Part shown: positions 41,388 through 48,967 of the stretch, piece after piece
How positions within the stretch are numbered: the first letter of the stretch is position 1
Layout of the letters: every line of letters begins with the position of its first letter
DNA from: Micromonospora sp. LH3U1
GTDB taxonomy: Bacteria; Actinomycetota; Actinomycetes; Mycobacteriales; Micromonosporaceae
DNA length: 64,000 nucleotides
NCBI RefSeq assembly: GCF_028475105.1
Contig: NZ_CP116936.1
Coordinates: 3,533,501-3,597,500, forward strand
Direction of reading: 5' to 3'
Program-made: the position numbers and the translations under genes
Notes under the pieces: model-generated
Told to the model about the DNA's origin: nothing
The model's input: the letters and a program-made list of their open reading frames with translations, nothing else
Databases searched by the model: none

Positions 41388-41870
41388 GTGATCGCGCAAC
41401 AGCTCAGGGTCGCCGCGTACGCGGTGTGTCTGCGGGACGACCGGTTGCTGCTCGCCCGGTGGGTCTCGCCGGACGGGTCTCGGCGGCATTGGACGCTGCC
41501 CGGCGGAGGAGTCGAGCACGCCGAGGATCCGTTCGACGCCGTCGTGCGGGAGGTGGCTGAGGAGACGGGGTACGAGGCGCAGGTCGAGCAGTTGCTCGGC
41601 GTGAACTCGCGAACGAGGCATGTGGAGCGGTACGACGGGGACGTCGTCGAGCTGCACATGCTGGCCATCTTCTACCGGGCTCGGATCGGTGCTGGTGAGC
41701 TTCGACCCGAGACGGGCGGCACGACCGACCTGGCGCAGTGGATACCCATGGCACAGGTCGCGGCCCTGGAGCGCTCCGTCGTCGTCGACATCGGGCTTGA
41801 CCTGCACCGCGATGCGCCGCCCACCGGGCACCGGGAGCCGATCCGCATGACCGGCCTCCTGCGGCACTGA
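41388..41870 (+). CDS. NUDIX hydrolase
   Basis: 160 residues with a complete Nudix box at residues 40-62: G, then E46 and REVAEETGY with the catalytic glutamates. The preceding HWTLPGGGVE strand is typical. It hydrolyses a nucleoside diphosphate linked to another group; substrate unknown. GTG 41388 has GAGGAGG six bases upstream. A weak hairpin at 41871-41907 separates it from the convergent TetR gene. Confidence 0.92.
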   Translation: MIAQQLRVAAYAVCLRDDRLLLARWVSPDGSRRHWTLPGGGVEHAEDPFDAVVREVAEETGYEAQVEQLLGVNSRTRHVERYDGDVVELHMLAIFYRARIGAGELRPETGGTTDLAQWIPMAQVAALERSVVVDIGLDLHRDAPPTGHREPIRMTGLLRH

Positions 41871-41907
41871 TCGGCCACGGTCCTCGTCGTGTCCCGTCGG
41901 TGGCCGA
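41871..41907. terminator. Weak hairpin between NUDIX and TetR genes
   Basis: TCGGCCAC and GTGGCCGA are complementary over eight bases with a 21-base loop, located between two convergent genes. Plausible bidirectional terminator. Confidence 0.4.
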
Positions 41908-41927
41908 CATGACTCCAACCTCTGGGG

Positions 41928-42623
41928 TCAGTGCACCTCGCGCAGGGCTGCGATGCCGGTCAGGAAGATGTCGATGCCGGCGAGGAACTGCTCGCGGTCG
42001 TCGTGCTCGCGTAGCTGCGTCACCGTCGCGTGCACGAACGGGTACTTGCTGGGGTCCAGTTGCGCCCACTGCGCGGCGGCGGTGTTCAGGAATGCCTCTC
42101 GGTCCGTGTCGTCGCCGGTGAGGTGTCGAGCGTTCGCGGCGTTCTGTACGGCGACACCGAGGACGTAGTTCACGAGCGTTCCGGCCGCGTCGAAGCGCGC
42201 CTCCTCGGGGACGGCGAGTGCGTTCAGCAGCCTGCCGATGCTCTCGTAGAAGTCCAGCAGCGCGGGCCGCCACGGTTGCCGGGAGAGTTCTGCCCCGATC
42301 CAGGGGTGGGCGTCGATCGCGTCGAACAGGCCCAGAGCGAGGCCGCGCAGGGTTTCGCGGGGGCCCGCGTCGGTGACCGTGCCGGACAGCACGCGGGTGA
42401 TGGCGTCGTCGGTGGCCGCCGCGAGCAGGTCGCTCTTGTCCGTCACATGGTGGTAGATCGCACCGTAGCCGGTCTTCAGGCGAATGGTGAGCGCGCGCAG
42501 CGTCAGCGCGCTCTCGCCGCCGCTGTCCAGGATGTCGGTCGCGGTCTGAATGATCAGCTCCCTGGACAGGCTGTCCGTGCGCCGCTGGGCCTGCGCGGAT
42601 CCGTTCGCGGTTCTCTTCGCCAT
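41928..42623 (-). CDS. TetR family regulator controlling the TetX-like monooxygenase
   Basis: 231 residues. The helix-turn-helix is SALTLRALTIRLKTGYGAIY with HHVTDKSDLLAAATDDAI. The C-terminal domain (AHPWIGAELSRQPWRPALLD) is of the TetR_C type seen near drug-modifying genes. ATG 42623 was chosen because the DNA-binding domain follows at normal distance; the frame extends upstream through the operators without support. It is divergent from the FAD monooxygenase at 42723, with two operator copies between. Confidence 0.9.
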   Translation of the reverse strand: MAKRTANGSAQAQRRTDSLSRELIIQTATDILDSGGESALTLRALTIRLKTGYGAIYHHVTDKSDLLAAATDDAITRVLSGTVTDAGPRETLRGLALGLFDAIDAHPWIGAELSRQPWRPALLDFYESIGRLLNALAVPEEARFDAAGTLVNYVLGVAVQNAANARHLTGDDTDREAFLNTAAAQWAQLDPSKYPFVHATVTQLREHDDREQFLAGIDIFLTGIAALREVH

Positions 42624-42641
42624 GGACCCAGTGTCGCACTG

Positions 42642-42690
42642 ATGGATCGTCGCTCCAAGTCGTGTTAGCGTCTTTGGAGCGGCGATCCAA
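42642..42690. promoter_or_regulatory. Pair of TetR operators, TGGA-N7-TCCAA type
   Basis: Sites at 42642-42658 and 42674-42690 each show TGGA and TCCAA around seven bases. The two sites are themselves inverted with respect to each other: GGATCGTCGCTCCAA and TTGGAGCGGCGATCC match in 14 of 15 bases after reverse complement. They lie between the TetR and monooxygenase starts and should control both genes. Confidence 0.7.
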
Positions 42691-42722
42691 AGGGTTCGTC
42701 CATCGGATCCGGGAGGACCACC

Positions 42723-43841
42723 ATGACGACACCGGTCGCGATCATCGGAGCAGGTCTGGGTGGCCTGGTGCTGGCCCGCGTGCTGCACGTGCACGGCGTT
42801 CCGTCCACGGTCTACGAGGCGGAGGCGTCCCCGTCGACGCGCACGCAGGGCGGGCTGCTCGACATCCGCGACTACAACGGTCAGCCGGCGCTGGAGGCGG
42901 CGGGCCTGACCGAGGAGTTCCGCACGCTCATCCTGGAAGGGCGTCAGGCGATGCGGATCCTGGACCGGCATAAGAACCTTCTGCTCGACGTGCCCGACGA
43001 CGGCACGGGTAGCAGCCCCGAGGTGCAGCGCGGTGAACTGCGGCAGATGCTGCTCGACTCACTCCCGGCCGGCACCGTCCGGTGGGGCCACAAGGTCAGC
43101 GGCGTCCGCACCCTCGGCGAGGGCCGCCATGAAGTGGCCTTCGCCGAGGGCACGGCGGTCGTCACGAGCCTGCTGGTCGGCGCGGACGGCGCCTGGTCCC
43201 GGGTCCGATCGCTGCTCTCCGACGCGACACCCGAGTACACCGGCTTCTCGTTCATCGAAATCCACCTGTTCGATGGCGACAGCCGGCACCCGACCAGCGC
43301 GGAAACCGTCGGTGGCGGAGCGATGATGGTGCTGGAGCCGGGCAAGGGGATCCTGGCCCACCGGGAGCGCGGCGGGAACCTCCACACCTGGGTGATGCTC
43401 GCCAGGCCGCAGCACTGGTTCGCCGCCATCGACTTCACCGACCCCGGCGCGGCCACCGCACGGATCGTGCGGGAGTTCGACGGCTGGGCGCCGGAGCTCA
43501 CCGCTCTGGTCACCGACGGCGAGACCCCGCCGGTCCTGCGCCACATCTTCACCCTGCCCGTCGAGCACCGGTGGGACCGGGTGCCGGGGGTGACCCTGCT
43601 CGGCGACGCCGCACACCTGACGGCCCCCAACGGCGAAGGCGCCAACCTGGCCCTGTTCGACGGCGCCGAACTGGGCAAGGCCATCGCCGCGCACCCCGAC
43701 GACATCGAGACCGCGCTCACCGAATACGAGAAGGCCATGTTCGTGCGTCATGTCGCGGCCAACGCCGAGGCCTCCGACCTGCGCGACATGCTGGGCGACG
43801 ACACACCCCACAAGCTGATCAACGCCTTTACCGGCAGCTGA
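42723..43841 (+). CDS. FAD-dependent monooxygenase related to TetX
   Basis: 372 residues, near the size of Tet(X). FAD motif VAIIGAGLGGLVLARVLHVH (GxGxxG at about residues 8-13), GGLLDIRDYNGQPALEAAGL in the position of the Tet(X) GGTLDL segment, VGADGAWSRVRSLL, and GVTLLGDAAHLTAPNGEGAN with the GD motif that holds the FAD ribityl chain. It hydroxylates an aromatic or polyketide-like compound using NADPH and oxygen; tetracycline or another antibiotic is possible but unproven. GGAGGACC precedes the ATG. Its own divergent TetR gene suggests substrate induction. Confidence 0.88.
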   Translation: MTTPVAIIGAGLGGLVLARVLHVHGVPSTVYEAEASPSTRTQGGLLDIRDYNGQPALEAAGLTEEFRTLILEGRQAMRILDRHKNLLLDVPDDGTGSSPEVQRGELRQMLLDSLPAGTVRWGHKVSGVRTLGEGRHEVAFAEGTAVVTSLLVGADGAWSRVRSLLSDATPEYTGFSFIEIHLFDGDSRHPTSAETVGGGAMMVLEPGKGILAHRERGGNLHTWVMLARPQHWFAAIDFTDPGAATARIVREFDGWAPELTALVTDGETPPVLRHIFTLPVEHRWDRVPGVTLLGDAAHLTAPNGEGANLALFDGAELGKAIAAHPDDIETALTEYEKAMFVRHVAANAEASDLRDMLGDDTPHKLINAFTGS

Positions 43842-43898
43842 CCTGGCCCTCGGCGGGTGCGGCGTGGACATCCGGGGCGTTGGGGGTTTTGCGGGAAG

Positions 43899-44498
43899 CT
43901 ACGGGTGGTCCTTCGGGGGCTGGGAGTGCGGGGGTCGGTCAGCCCGCAGGCCCTGGTCGACATGGTTGATCATCCAGGTGAAGCTCTCGTCGACGTCGGT
44001 GTCGATCTGGAAGCCGCCGGCTGCTTCCAGGGTCGCGAAGCCGTGCATCATGCTGCGGAACATCCGGAGAGCGTGGATCTCCTGGCCGGGGTCCAGCCGG
44101 TACCCGCGCAGCACGGCGGAGAGGGAGGCGAGCAGTCGGCTGCTCGCGGTGAGGAGCGGGTCGTCCGGTCCGTTCGAGCGGGCCGCGTTGCCCGCCGCGT
44201 ACCGGCCGGGGTGGTCCTTCACGTACGTCCGCATGGCCTGGGCGGCGGCGGTCAGGGCGTCGGTGCCGGCCCGACCCTGGGTGGCGTCGCGGATGGCATC
44301 ACCGACCTCGATCGTGGCCAGGACGGCGATCCGGTGCGCGAGGTCGGCCAGGCTGTCGACGTGTCGGTAGAGCGAGGGGGTCTTGACCCCGAGCCGTTCG
44401 GCGAGCAGGCCCATACTGAGCTGGGCAAACCCGATCTCGTCGGCCAGGCTCGCGCCGGCTTCGACGACGGCCGCCGAGGTGAGTCCGGCCCTAGGCAC
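43899..44498 (-). CDS. TetR family regulator coupled to an alpha/beta hydrolase
   Basis: 199 residues. The helix-turn-helix reads LADEIGFAQLSMGLLAERLG with VKTPSLYRHVDSLADLAHRI; the C-terminal half (PDDPLLTASSRLLASLSAVL, HALRMFRSMMHGFATLEAAG) is a WHG-type domain. GTG 44498 lies inside the last codons of the hydrolase gene (8-base overlap), so both are translated from one message. The tandem operators at 45346-45383 upstream of the hydrolase probably give autoregulation of the whole operon. Confidence 0.9.
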   Translation of the reverse strand: MPRAGLTSAAVVEAGASLADEIGFAQLSMGLLAERLGVKTPSLYRHVDSLADLAHRIAVLATIEVGDAIRDATQGRAGTDALTAAAQAMRTYVKDHPGRYAAGNAARSNGPDDPLLTASSRLLASLSAVLRGYRLDPGQEIHALRMFRSMMHGFATLEAAGGFQIDTDVDESFTWMINHVDQGLRADRPPHSQPPKDHP

Positions 44499-45327
44499 GA
44501 GCGGTCGTCTCGGCGAGGAAGGGCAGAGCCAGCGCGAGGACCTTCTCGGGCGTCTGGGCGTGCGGGTAGTGGCCGGCGCCCTCGATGACCACCAGCTCAC
44601 CGAGGCCGTTGGGCAGGTCGGCGATGATCTTCTCGCCCTCGGCGCGCGGGTTGGCCCAGTCGGGGTCGGCGCTGCCCTCGATGACCAGGACCGGGCAGGT
44701 GACGTTGGGTAGCTGTGCGCCGGCGTCACCCGGGCTGGACTTGCACATGGCCTGCAGGGCCTTCATCCGGCCGGGCTCGCTCAGCTTGGCCTCGATCCGC
44801 GCCAGTTCGCTGTCCCAGTCGGCGGGCTTCACCGGATACGCCACGTCGAGGTATTTCTTCCAGCTCGGCAGGCTTCCCCGGACCAGGGTCATTGCCAAGT
44901 GGGTGGACCCGACCCGGTAACGCTTCACCCGTAGCAGCCCGCCCAGGGCGATCGACTGGTTGCGGGTGAACGGCGCCAACTCGATGACGCCGGTGATCAG
45001 GTCGGGCGCCGTGGCGGCGGCGATGGTCGCGGCACCCCCACTGATCGACTGGCCGATGATCACGGCCGGACCGCCGAGGTGACGCACGACGGCAACCAGG
45101 TCACCGGCGATGTCGGTGCGGCTGTAGCCGTCCCAGCCGAGGCTGGAGTCACCGCAACCACGGATGTCGACGTTCGCGACCCGGTAACCGGCCGCGGCCA
45201 GGGCCGGGGCGACGAATCGGTAGGAGTGCCGGCTGTCACCGATGCCGTGCGCGAGGACGACGAGTGGACCCTCACCGATCACGTCGAAGGCGATGGTGTT
45301 GCCGTCGATGGCCAGGTACTCGGTCAT
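44491..45327 (-). CDS. Alpha/beta hydrolase
   Basis: 278 residues. VVLAHGIGDSRHSYRFVAPA holds the oxyanion HG motif, VIIGQSISGGAATIAA the nucleophile elbow (Ser in GxSxG), VLVIEGSADPDW the acid region and EGAGHYPHAQTP the catalytic histidine. It cleaves an ester, epoxide or similar bond; the substrate is unknown. ATG 45327 follows GGAGG by five bases. It is first in a two-gene operon with a TetR regulator and has a tandem 20-base operator array upstream. Confidence 0.92.
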   Translation of the reverse strand: MTEYLAIDGNTIAFDVIGEGPLVVLAHGIGDSRHSYRFVAPALAAAGYRVANVDIRGCGDSSLGWDGYSRTDIAGDLVAVVRHLGGPAVIIGQSISGGAATIAAATAPDLITGVIELAPFTRNQSIALGGLLRVKRYRVGSTHLAMTLVRGSLPSWKKYLDVAYPVKPADWDSELARIEAKLSEPGRMKALQAMCKSSPGDAGAQLPNVTCPVLVIEGSADPDWANPRAEGEKIIADLPNGLGELVVIEGAGHYPHAQTPEKVLALALPFLAETTARA

Positions 45328-45345
45328 GACAACCTCCAAGGGGTT

Positions 45346-45383
45346 AACTAACTGCGTTAGCTAAAAACTAACTGAATTAGCTA
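45346..45383. promoter_or_regulatory. Tandem TetR operator array, two 18-bp copies with 20-bp period
   Basis: AACTAACTGCGTTAGCTA at 45346 and AACTAACTGAATTAGCTA at 45366 are identical but for two central bases. Each is itself an inverted repeat (CTAAC/GTTAG and CTAA/TTAG). A period of 20 bases puts both sites on nearly the same DNA face, as expected for two cooperating repressor dimers. Confidence 0.7.
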
Positions 45384-45402
45384 TCTGGGTCAACCCGCGA
45401 GG

Positions 45403-45870
45403 CTAGAACGTCGTGCGGCCGTACGCGGCGCGGGCCTGGGCCACCTCGGCGGCCGCGCGTTCACGCCACCGGCGCTGGGCCTCCTGGTTGCAGACCCGGC
45501 AGACCCGGCGGTAGCGGCCCGTCGTGGCGTCGAGTTCACGGTCGTGGCCGTTGCGGCACTGTGCCGCCTGCGACCGGGTGCGGCAGGTCTCCGAGCGGCT
45601 GACCTGGCGCAGGTGCGTCGGCTCGATGCAGTCGGCGGCGCCGCAGGTCTGGTCGACGTCGAGGGTGGGGTCGTACCCGCCGACGAGGACCACGAACGCG
45701 GCGATGTGTGCCCAGGCCCGTCCGGCGACCTTCTGGTGGATCCCGCGTCGCGGCCCGTAGCCGTGGATGACGAGACAGCCGTCGTCGGTGCGGTGCGAGC
45801 GCTCCAGCAGGTACGCGCGCAGCGACTCCTCGGTGTGGTACCGAGACAGACCCTTCACCGCCGACAGCAC
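45403..45870 (-). CDS. HNH_3-type endonuclease-like protein
   Basis: 155 residues. GCLVIHGYGPRRGIHQKVAG and DQTCGAADCIEPTHLRQVSR contain the Cys-Cys-His pattern of HNH_3 homing-type nucleases, in which the His before the metal site acts in cleavage. A second Cys/His cluster (CRNGHDREL, CRVCNQEAQRRWRERAA) forms a zinc-finger-like tail often found in phage or mobile HNH proteins. The start is uncertain: GTG 45870 is preferred, GTG 45858 is possible. No phage genes adjoin it, so it may be a solitary selfish or domesticated nuclease. Confidence 0.65.
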   Translation of the reverse strand: MLSAVKGLSRYHTEESLRAYLLERSHRTDDGCLVIHGYGPRRGIHQKVAGRAWAHIAAFVVLVGGYDPTLDVDQTCGAADCIEPTHLRQVSRSETCRTRSQAAQCRNGHDRELDATTGRYRRVCRVCNQEAQRRWRERAAAEVAQARAAYGRTTF

Positions 45871-45937
45871 GCCGACACCGTACCCGCACGTCGCTGTGCT
45901 GATCGACTGCCACAGCGGCGTGCGGGTCGGTCGACAC

Positions 45938-46678
45938 TCAGCCCTGGCGGCCGAGCCACTCCCGGTAGGCGGTGGGCGCGATGACGGCGCCGTCGGAGGC
46001 GATGAGGACGTCGCTGGGGGCGGCGGCGAACATGCCGGCGCTGTCATCGGTGGTGACGGTGCGCTGGTCACCGCGGGCGGCGAGAGTGATCCGCCCCAGC
46101 TCGTCGAGTCCGAAGACGTCGGGGCCGGCGATGTTGCGGATGCCCTGAAGGGGCGTGCCCATGCTCACGTCGGCGACGGCCTGCGCGACGTCGGCCGCGG
46201 CGATGGGCTGCAGGGGAGCGCTGGGCAGGCGCACGGTGTTCTCGTCGGCGGTCCACGAGAGGATCGAGTCGATGAACTCGAAGAACTGGGTGGCGCGGAC
46301 GATCGAGTACGGAACGGGACCGGCCTTGAGGATGTCCTCCTGGAGGGCCTTGGCCCGGTAGTAGGCCAGGTCGGGCACCTGGTCGACGCCGACGATGGAG
46401 AGCACGACCGCGTGGCCGACGCCCGCACGGGCGGCAGCGGCCAGCAGGTTGTCCATGGTCGTCTGGAAGAAGGCGGGCGAGGCGTCGTCGAAGGTTGGTG
46501 AGTTCGTCAGGTTGACGACGACCTCGGCGCCGGTGAGCGCCTCGGACAGGCCCTGCCCGGTGAGGAGGTCCACCCCGGTGGACAGCGAGAGCGGCACCGC
46601 GTCGTGCCCGGCCGTCTGCAAGATCTTGACGACCTGAGAACCGATGAGACCGGTCCCACCCAGTACGGCGATCTTCAT
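45938..46678 (-). CDS. NmrA-like SDR (NAD(P)-binding) oxidoreductase
   Basis: 246 residues starting MKIAVLGGTGLIGSQVVKIL with the GGTGLIG nucleotide loop. AGVGHAVVLSIVGVDQVPDL and AYYRAKALQEDILKAGPVPY hold the YxxxK pair in the form YYRAK. It is an atypical SDR, probably a redox sensor or reductase. It is divergent from an Rrf2 regulator, and two perfect inverted repeats lie between them, so expression is likely induced when Rrf2 loses its DNA affinity. Confidence 0.9.
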   Translation of the reverse strand: MKIAVLGGTGLIGSQVVKILQTAGHDAVPLSLSTGVDLLTGQGLSEALTGAEVVVNLTNSPTFDDASPAFFQTTMDNLLAAAARAGVGHAVVLSIVGVDQVPDLAYYRAKALQEDILKAGPVPYSIVRATQFFEFIDSILSWTADENTVRLPSAPLQPIAAADVAQAVADVSMGTPLQGIRNIAGPDVFGLDELGRITLAARGDQRTVTTDDSAGMFAAAPSDVLIASDGAVIAPTAYREWLGRQG

Positions 46679-46736
46679 GCCAATGCACCTTTCCGTGACT
46701 ATGGGGTCGTCTGTCCGGCTCCAAGGGTCAGCCGAA

Positions 46737-46786
46737 CTCGGACCTCTTCTGTCCGAGAACCATACTCGGACATGAGAAGTCCGAGT
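46737..46786. promoter_or_regulatory. Pair of Rrf2 operators, CTCGGAC-N7-GTCCGAG
   Basis: Two perfect inverted repeats of identical design: CTCGGAC-N7-GTCCGAG at 46737-46757 and ACTCGGAC-N7-GTCCGAGT at 46764-46786. They sit between the NmrA-like gene and the Rrf2 gene, so one protein probably controls both promoters, including itself. Confidence 0.8.
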
Positions 46787-46811
46787 AACGAGGGTTGGCT
46801 AGGGTGATGCC

Positions 46812-47297
46812 ATGAAGATGTCCGGCGGGGTCGAGTGGGCGCTGCACTGCTGCGTGGTCCTCACGGCCAGCAGCACGCCCGTCCCGGCGGCCAAACTGGC
46901 GGAACTGCACGACGTCTCCAGCAGCTACCTCGCCAAGCAACTCCAGTCGCTTGCCCGCGCCGGCCTGATCCACTCCGTGCAGGGCAAATCGGGCGGCTAC
47001 GTGCTCACCCGCGCACCGGAGAGCATCACCCTGCTCGACGTGGTCCGGGCCGTCGACGGTCCAGGCCCCACCTTCGTCTGTACGGAGATCCGCCAGCGGG
47101 GCCCGTTCGCGACCCCAGCTTCCTCCTGCACCACGCCGTGCCCGGTCGCCCGCGCCATGTGGGCAGCCGAGGACGCCTGGCACCAGGCACTCGCCGCGGT
47201 CACGATCGCCGATCTCGCCAGCGACGTCGACACCAACTCCGGCCCCGAGGCCATGGTCGGCATCCACACCTGGCTCACCGGCGAAAGAGCCGGCTGA
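46812..47297 (+). CDS. Rrf2 family transcriptional regulator
   Basis: 161 residues. The winged helix is PAAKLAELHDVSSSYLAKQL with HSVQGKSGGYVLTRAPESIT. Cysteines at 90, 106 and 110 lie in the region that binds an iron-sulfur cluster in IscR and NsrR; C13 and C14 are additional. It may sense redox state, nitric oxide or iron. ATG 46812 follows TAGGGT by six bases (leaderless arrangement). Two operators upstream are shared with the divergent NmrA-like gene. It converges on the GT39-like gene. Confidence 0.9.
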   Translation: MKMSGGVEWALHCCVVLTASSTPVPAAKLAELHDVSSSYLAKQLQSLARAGLIHSVQGKSGGYVLTRAPESITLLDVVRAVDGPGPTFVCTEIRQRGPFATPASSCTTPCPVARAMWAAEDAWHQALAAVTIADLASDVDTNSGPEAMVGIHTWLTGERAG

Positions 47298-47303
47298 CCA
47301 CGG

Positions 47304-48857
47304 TCAGCCCGTGTGGCGTACCTCGGTGTCCCAGATCTGGGCCCACGGACGCCGCAGCCCTCGACACACGTGGATCGGGCCGCCGTTCTCGTCGTTGTCC
47401 ACCTCGACCCGCTGATCCACCCGCCCGGCGAGCGTGCACTCGTCGAACCACGCGTTCAGCCGATCGGGACGGTCCCAGCCGACGGCGATGACCACGTCCG
47501 CGTCGGCGGATGGCCGGCCGAAATCGACCATGCTGTTGTGCCCGGAGTATGCGCGGGGGAGACCACGGGCCGGACCGTAACGGGCCAGCGCACCGGCCTC
47601 GCCGTAGTTGGCGGTCAGGACGACCGCCCGCGAACGGTCCTCAGGCGACAGACCGTGGTGGACGGCCGCGACCGAGTCGGCGAACGCCGGCCAGCCGATC
47701 GTCTCACCGGCGTCGTAGTTGACCTCGACCACGAAACCGGGCAACCGGTCGGCCGGCAGCACCGGCAGCAGCAGCACGACGGTGGGCAGGAGGAACGGCA
47801 CCGCGCCCAGCGCGAGCAACCCTCGACGCAGCCGGACCGACCCCCGCGACGCCCACGCGGCGGTGACCACCACGCCAGCGGCGGTGAGGACCAGCAGCAG
47901 CGGCGCGTCGTAGTAACCCTTGCCACCGGCCAGCAGCACGACGCCGACCACGACCAACCAGGCCCAACCCACGGCACGGTACGCCCGCCACGCCGGTCGG
48001 CGCAGGAGCGCGACGAGGCCGGCGATCCAGATCGGTACGGCGTACGGACTGATGATGAGGAACTGGAGGATGAACGCGTCGAGGCGGCCACTGTAGGAGC
48101 TGTCACCGTCGGAGATGGAGGCCGCCACACCGAGCTGCGGAAAGCCGTGCGTCGCCTGCCAGACCAGGTTCGGTGCGGCCAGCAGCACGGCGATCCCGGC
48201 GGCGGCGAGCACCCACCGGTCCCGCAGCAGCCGGCGTGGCCCGGCGATGAGCACCCCGGCGATCAGGCCCACGGCCAGCAGCGCGGGCAGCACCTTGCTG
48301 AGCATGCCCACGCCGAGCGCCAGCCCGATGCCCAGCGCCCAGCGGCTGTCGCCGGTGCGCAGCAACCGCACCGCGCACCACGCCGCGACCAGCCAGACCA
48401 GCAGGTCGACGGTGGTGGTGCTGAGCAGGTGCCCGCTGGCGAGCACGATGCCGGACAGCGCGGCCAGCACCGCCGCAAAGGTCTGCCCGCCTCGGCCGGC
48501 ACCCAGCTCACGGGCGATGGCGGCGACCAGCAGCACCGCGCCGCCGGCCAGCAACGCCGACGGGGTACGCAGCACCACCAGGTTGCCCGGCGCGATCGTG
48601 TCGAGCAGCCGGGCCAGCGCCGGAACCAGGGGGCCCTGATCGACGTAGCCCCAGTCCAGGTGTCGGCCGGCGAGCAGGAAATAGAGCTCGTCGCGGTGAT
48701 AGCCGTAACCCCCGGCGAGCAGCAGCAGCGTCACGCAGGTGGCGGCGGCCACCAGCCACGGGCCGAGCGTGCGTGGACCAGGCTCCGGTGGCCGCCCCGA
48801 GGGTGGCGACTGGGCCGGTTCGTGAGGTCGGTCGATGTCGATCGCGGGCTCGCTCAC
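47304..48857 (-). CDS. Membrane glycosyltransferase, GT39/PMT_2-like
   Basis: The 517-residue protein has about eleven helices. The first luminal loop contains YGYHRDELYFLLAGRHLDWG, with the DE motif of polyprenol-phosphate-mannose transferases of the PMT/ArnT fold. The C-terminal soluble part (YSGHNSMVDFGRPSADADVV) is extracytoplasmic. It probably transfers a sugar from a polyprenyl phosphate, and Ppm1 in this window makes such a donor. GTG 48857 follows CATGAT by six bases; an upstream frame to 48914 is less likely. Confidence 0.85.
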   Translation of the reverse strand: MSEPAIDIDRPHEPAQSPPSGRPPEPGPRTLGPWLVAAATCVTLLLLAGGYGYHRDELYFLLAGRHLDWGYVDQGPLVPALARLLDTIAPGNLVVLRTPSALLAGGAVLLVAAIARELGAGRGGQTFAAVLAALSGIVLASGHLLSTTTVDLLVWLVAAWCAVRLLRTGDSRWALGIGLALGVGMLSKVLPALLAVGLIAGVLIAGPRRLLRDRWVLAAAGIAVLLAAPNLVWQATHGFPQLGVAASISDGDSSYSGRLDAFILQFLIISPYAVPIWIAGLVALLRRPAWRAYRAVGWAWLVVVGVVLLAGGKGYYDAPLLLVLTAAGVVVTAAWASRGSVRLRRGLLALGAVPFLLPTVVLLLPVLPADRLPGFVVEVNYDAGETIGWPAFADSVAAVHHGLSPEDRSRAVVLTANYGEAGALARYGPARGLPRAYSGHNSMVDFGRPSADADVVIAVGWDRPDRLNAWFDECTLAGRVDQRVEVDNDENGGPIHVCRGLRRPWAQIWDTEVRHTG

Positions 48858-48967
48858 CCGCCCATCATGACCGGCGGAGCCGCCGCGTGGGTGCCCGTAG
48901 GTCTCCGTGTGCAAGCGGTCTGACCAGGTGCGAAGATCAGCTTTGTCACTCGGACCGGAAGGACGAC

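Noticed and set aside
45403..47297. HNH gene as part of a prophage or restriction system
   Set aside because: No phage structural genes, methyltransferase or integrase lies beside it; the recombinase at 59202 is 13 kb away and unrelated by context.
33804..47297. A single integrated element such as an ICE or genomic island
   Set aside because: No integrase at an edge, no tRNA target, no flanking direct repeat was found; only two short Tn3 scars support past mobility.
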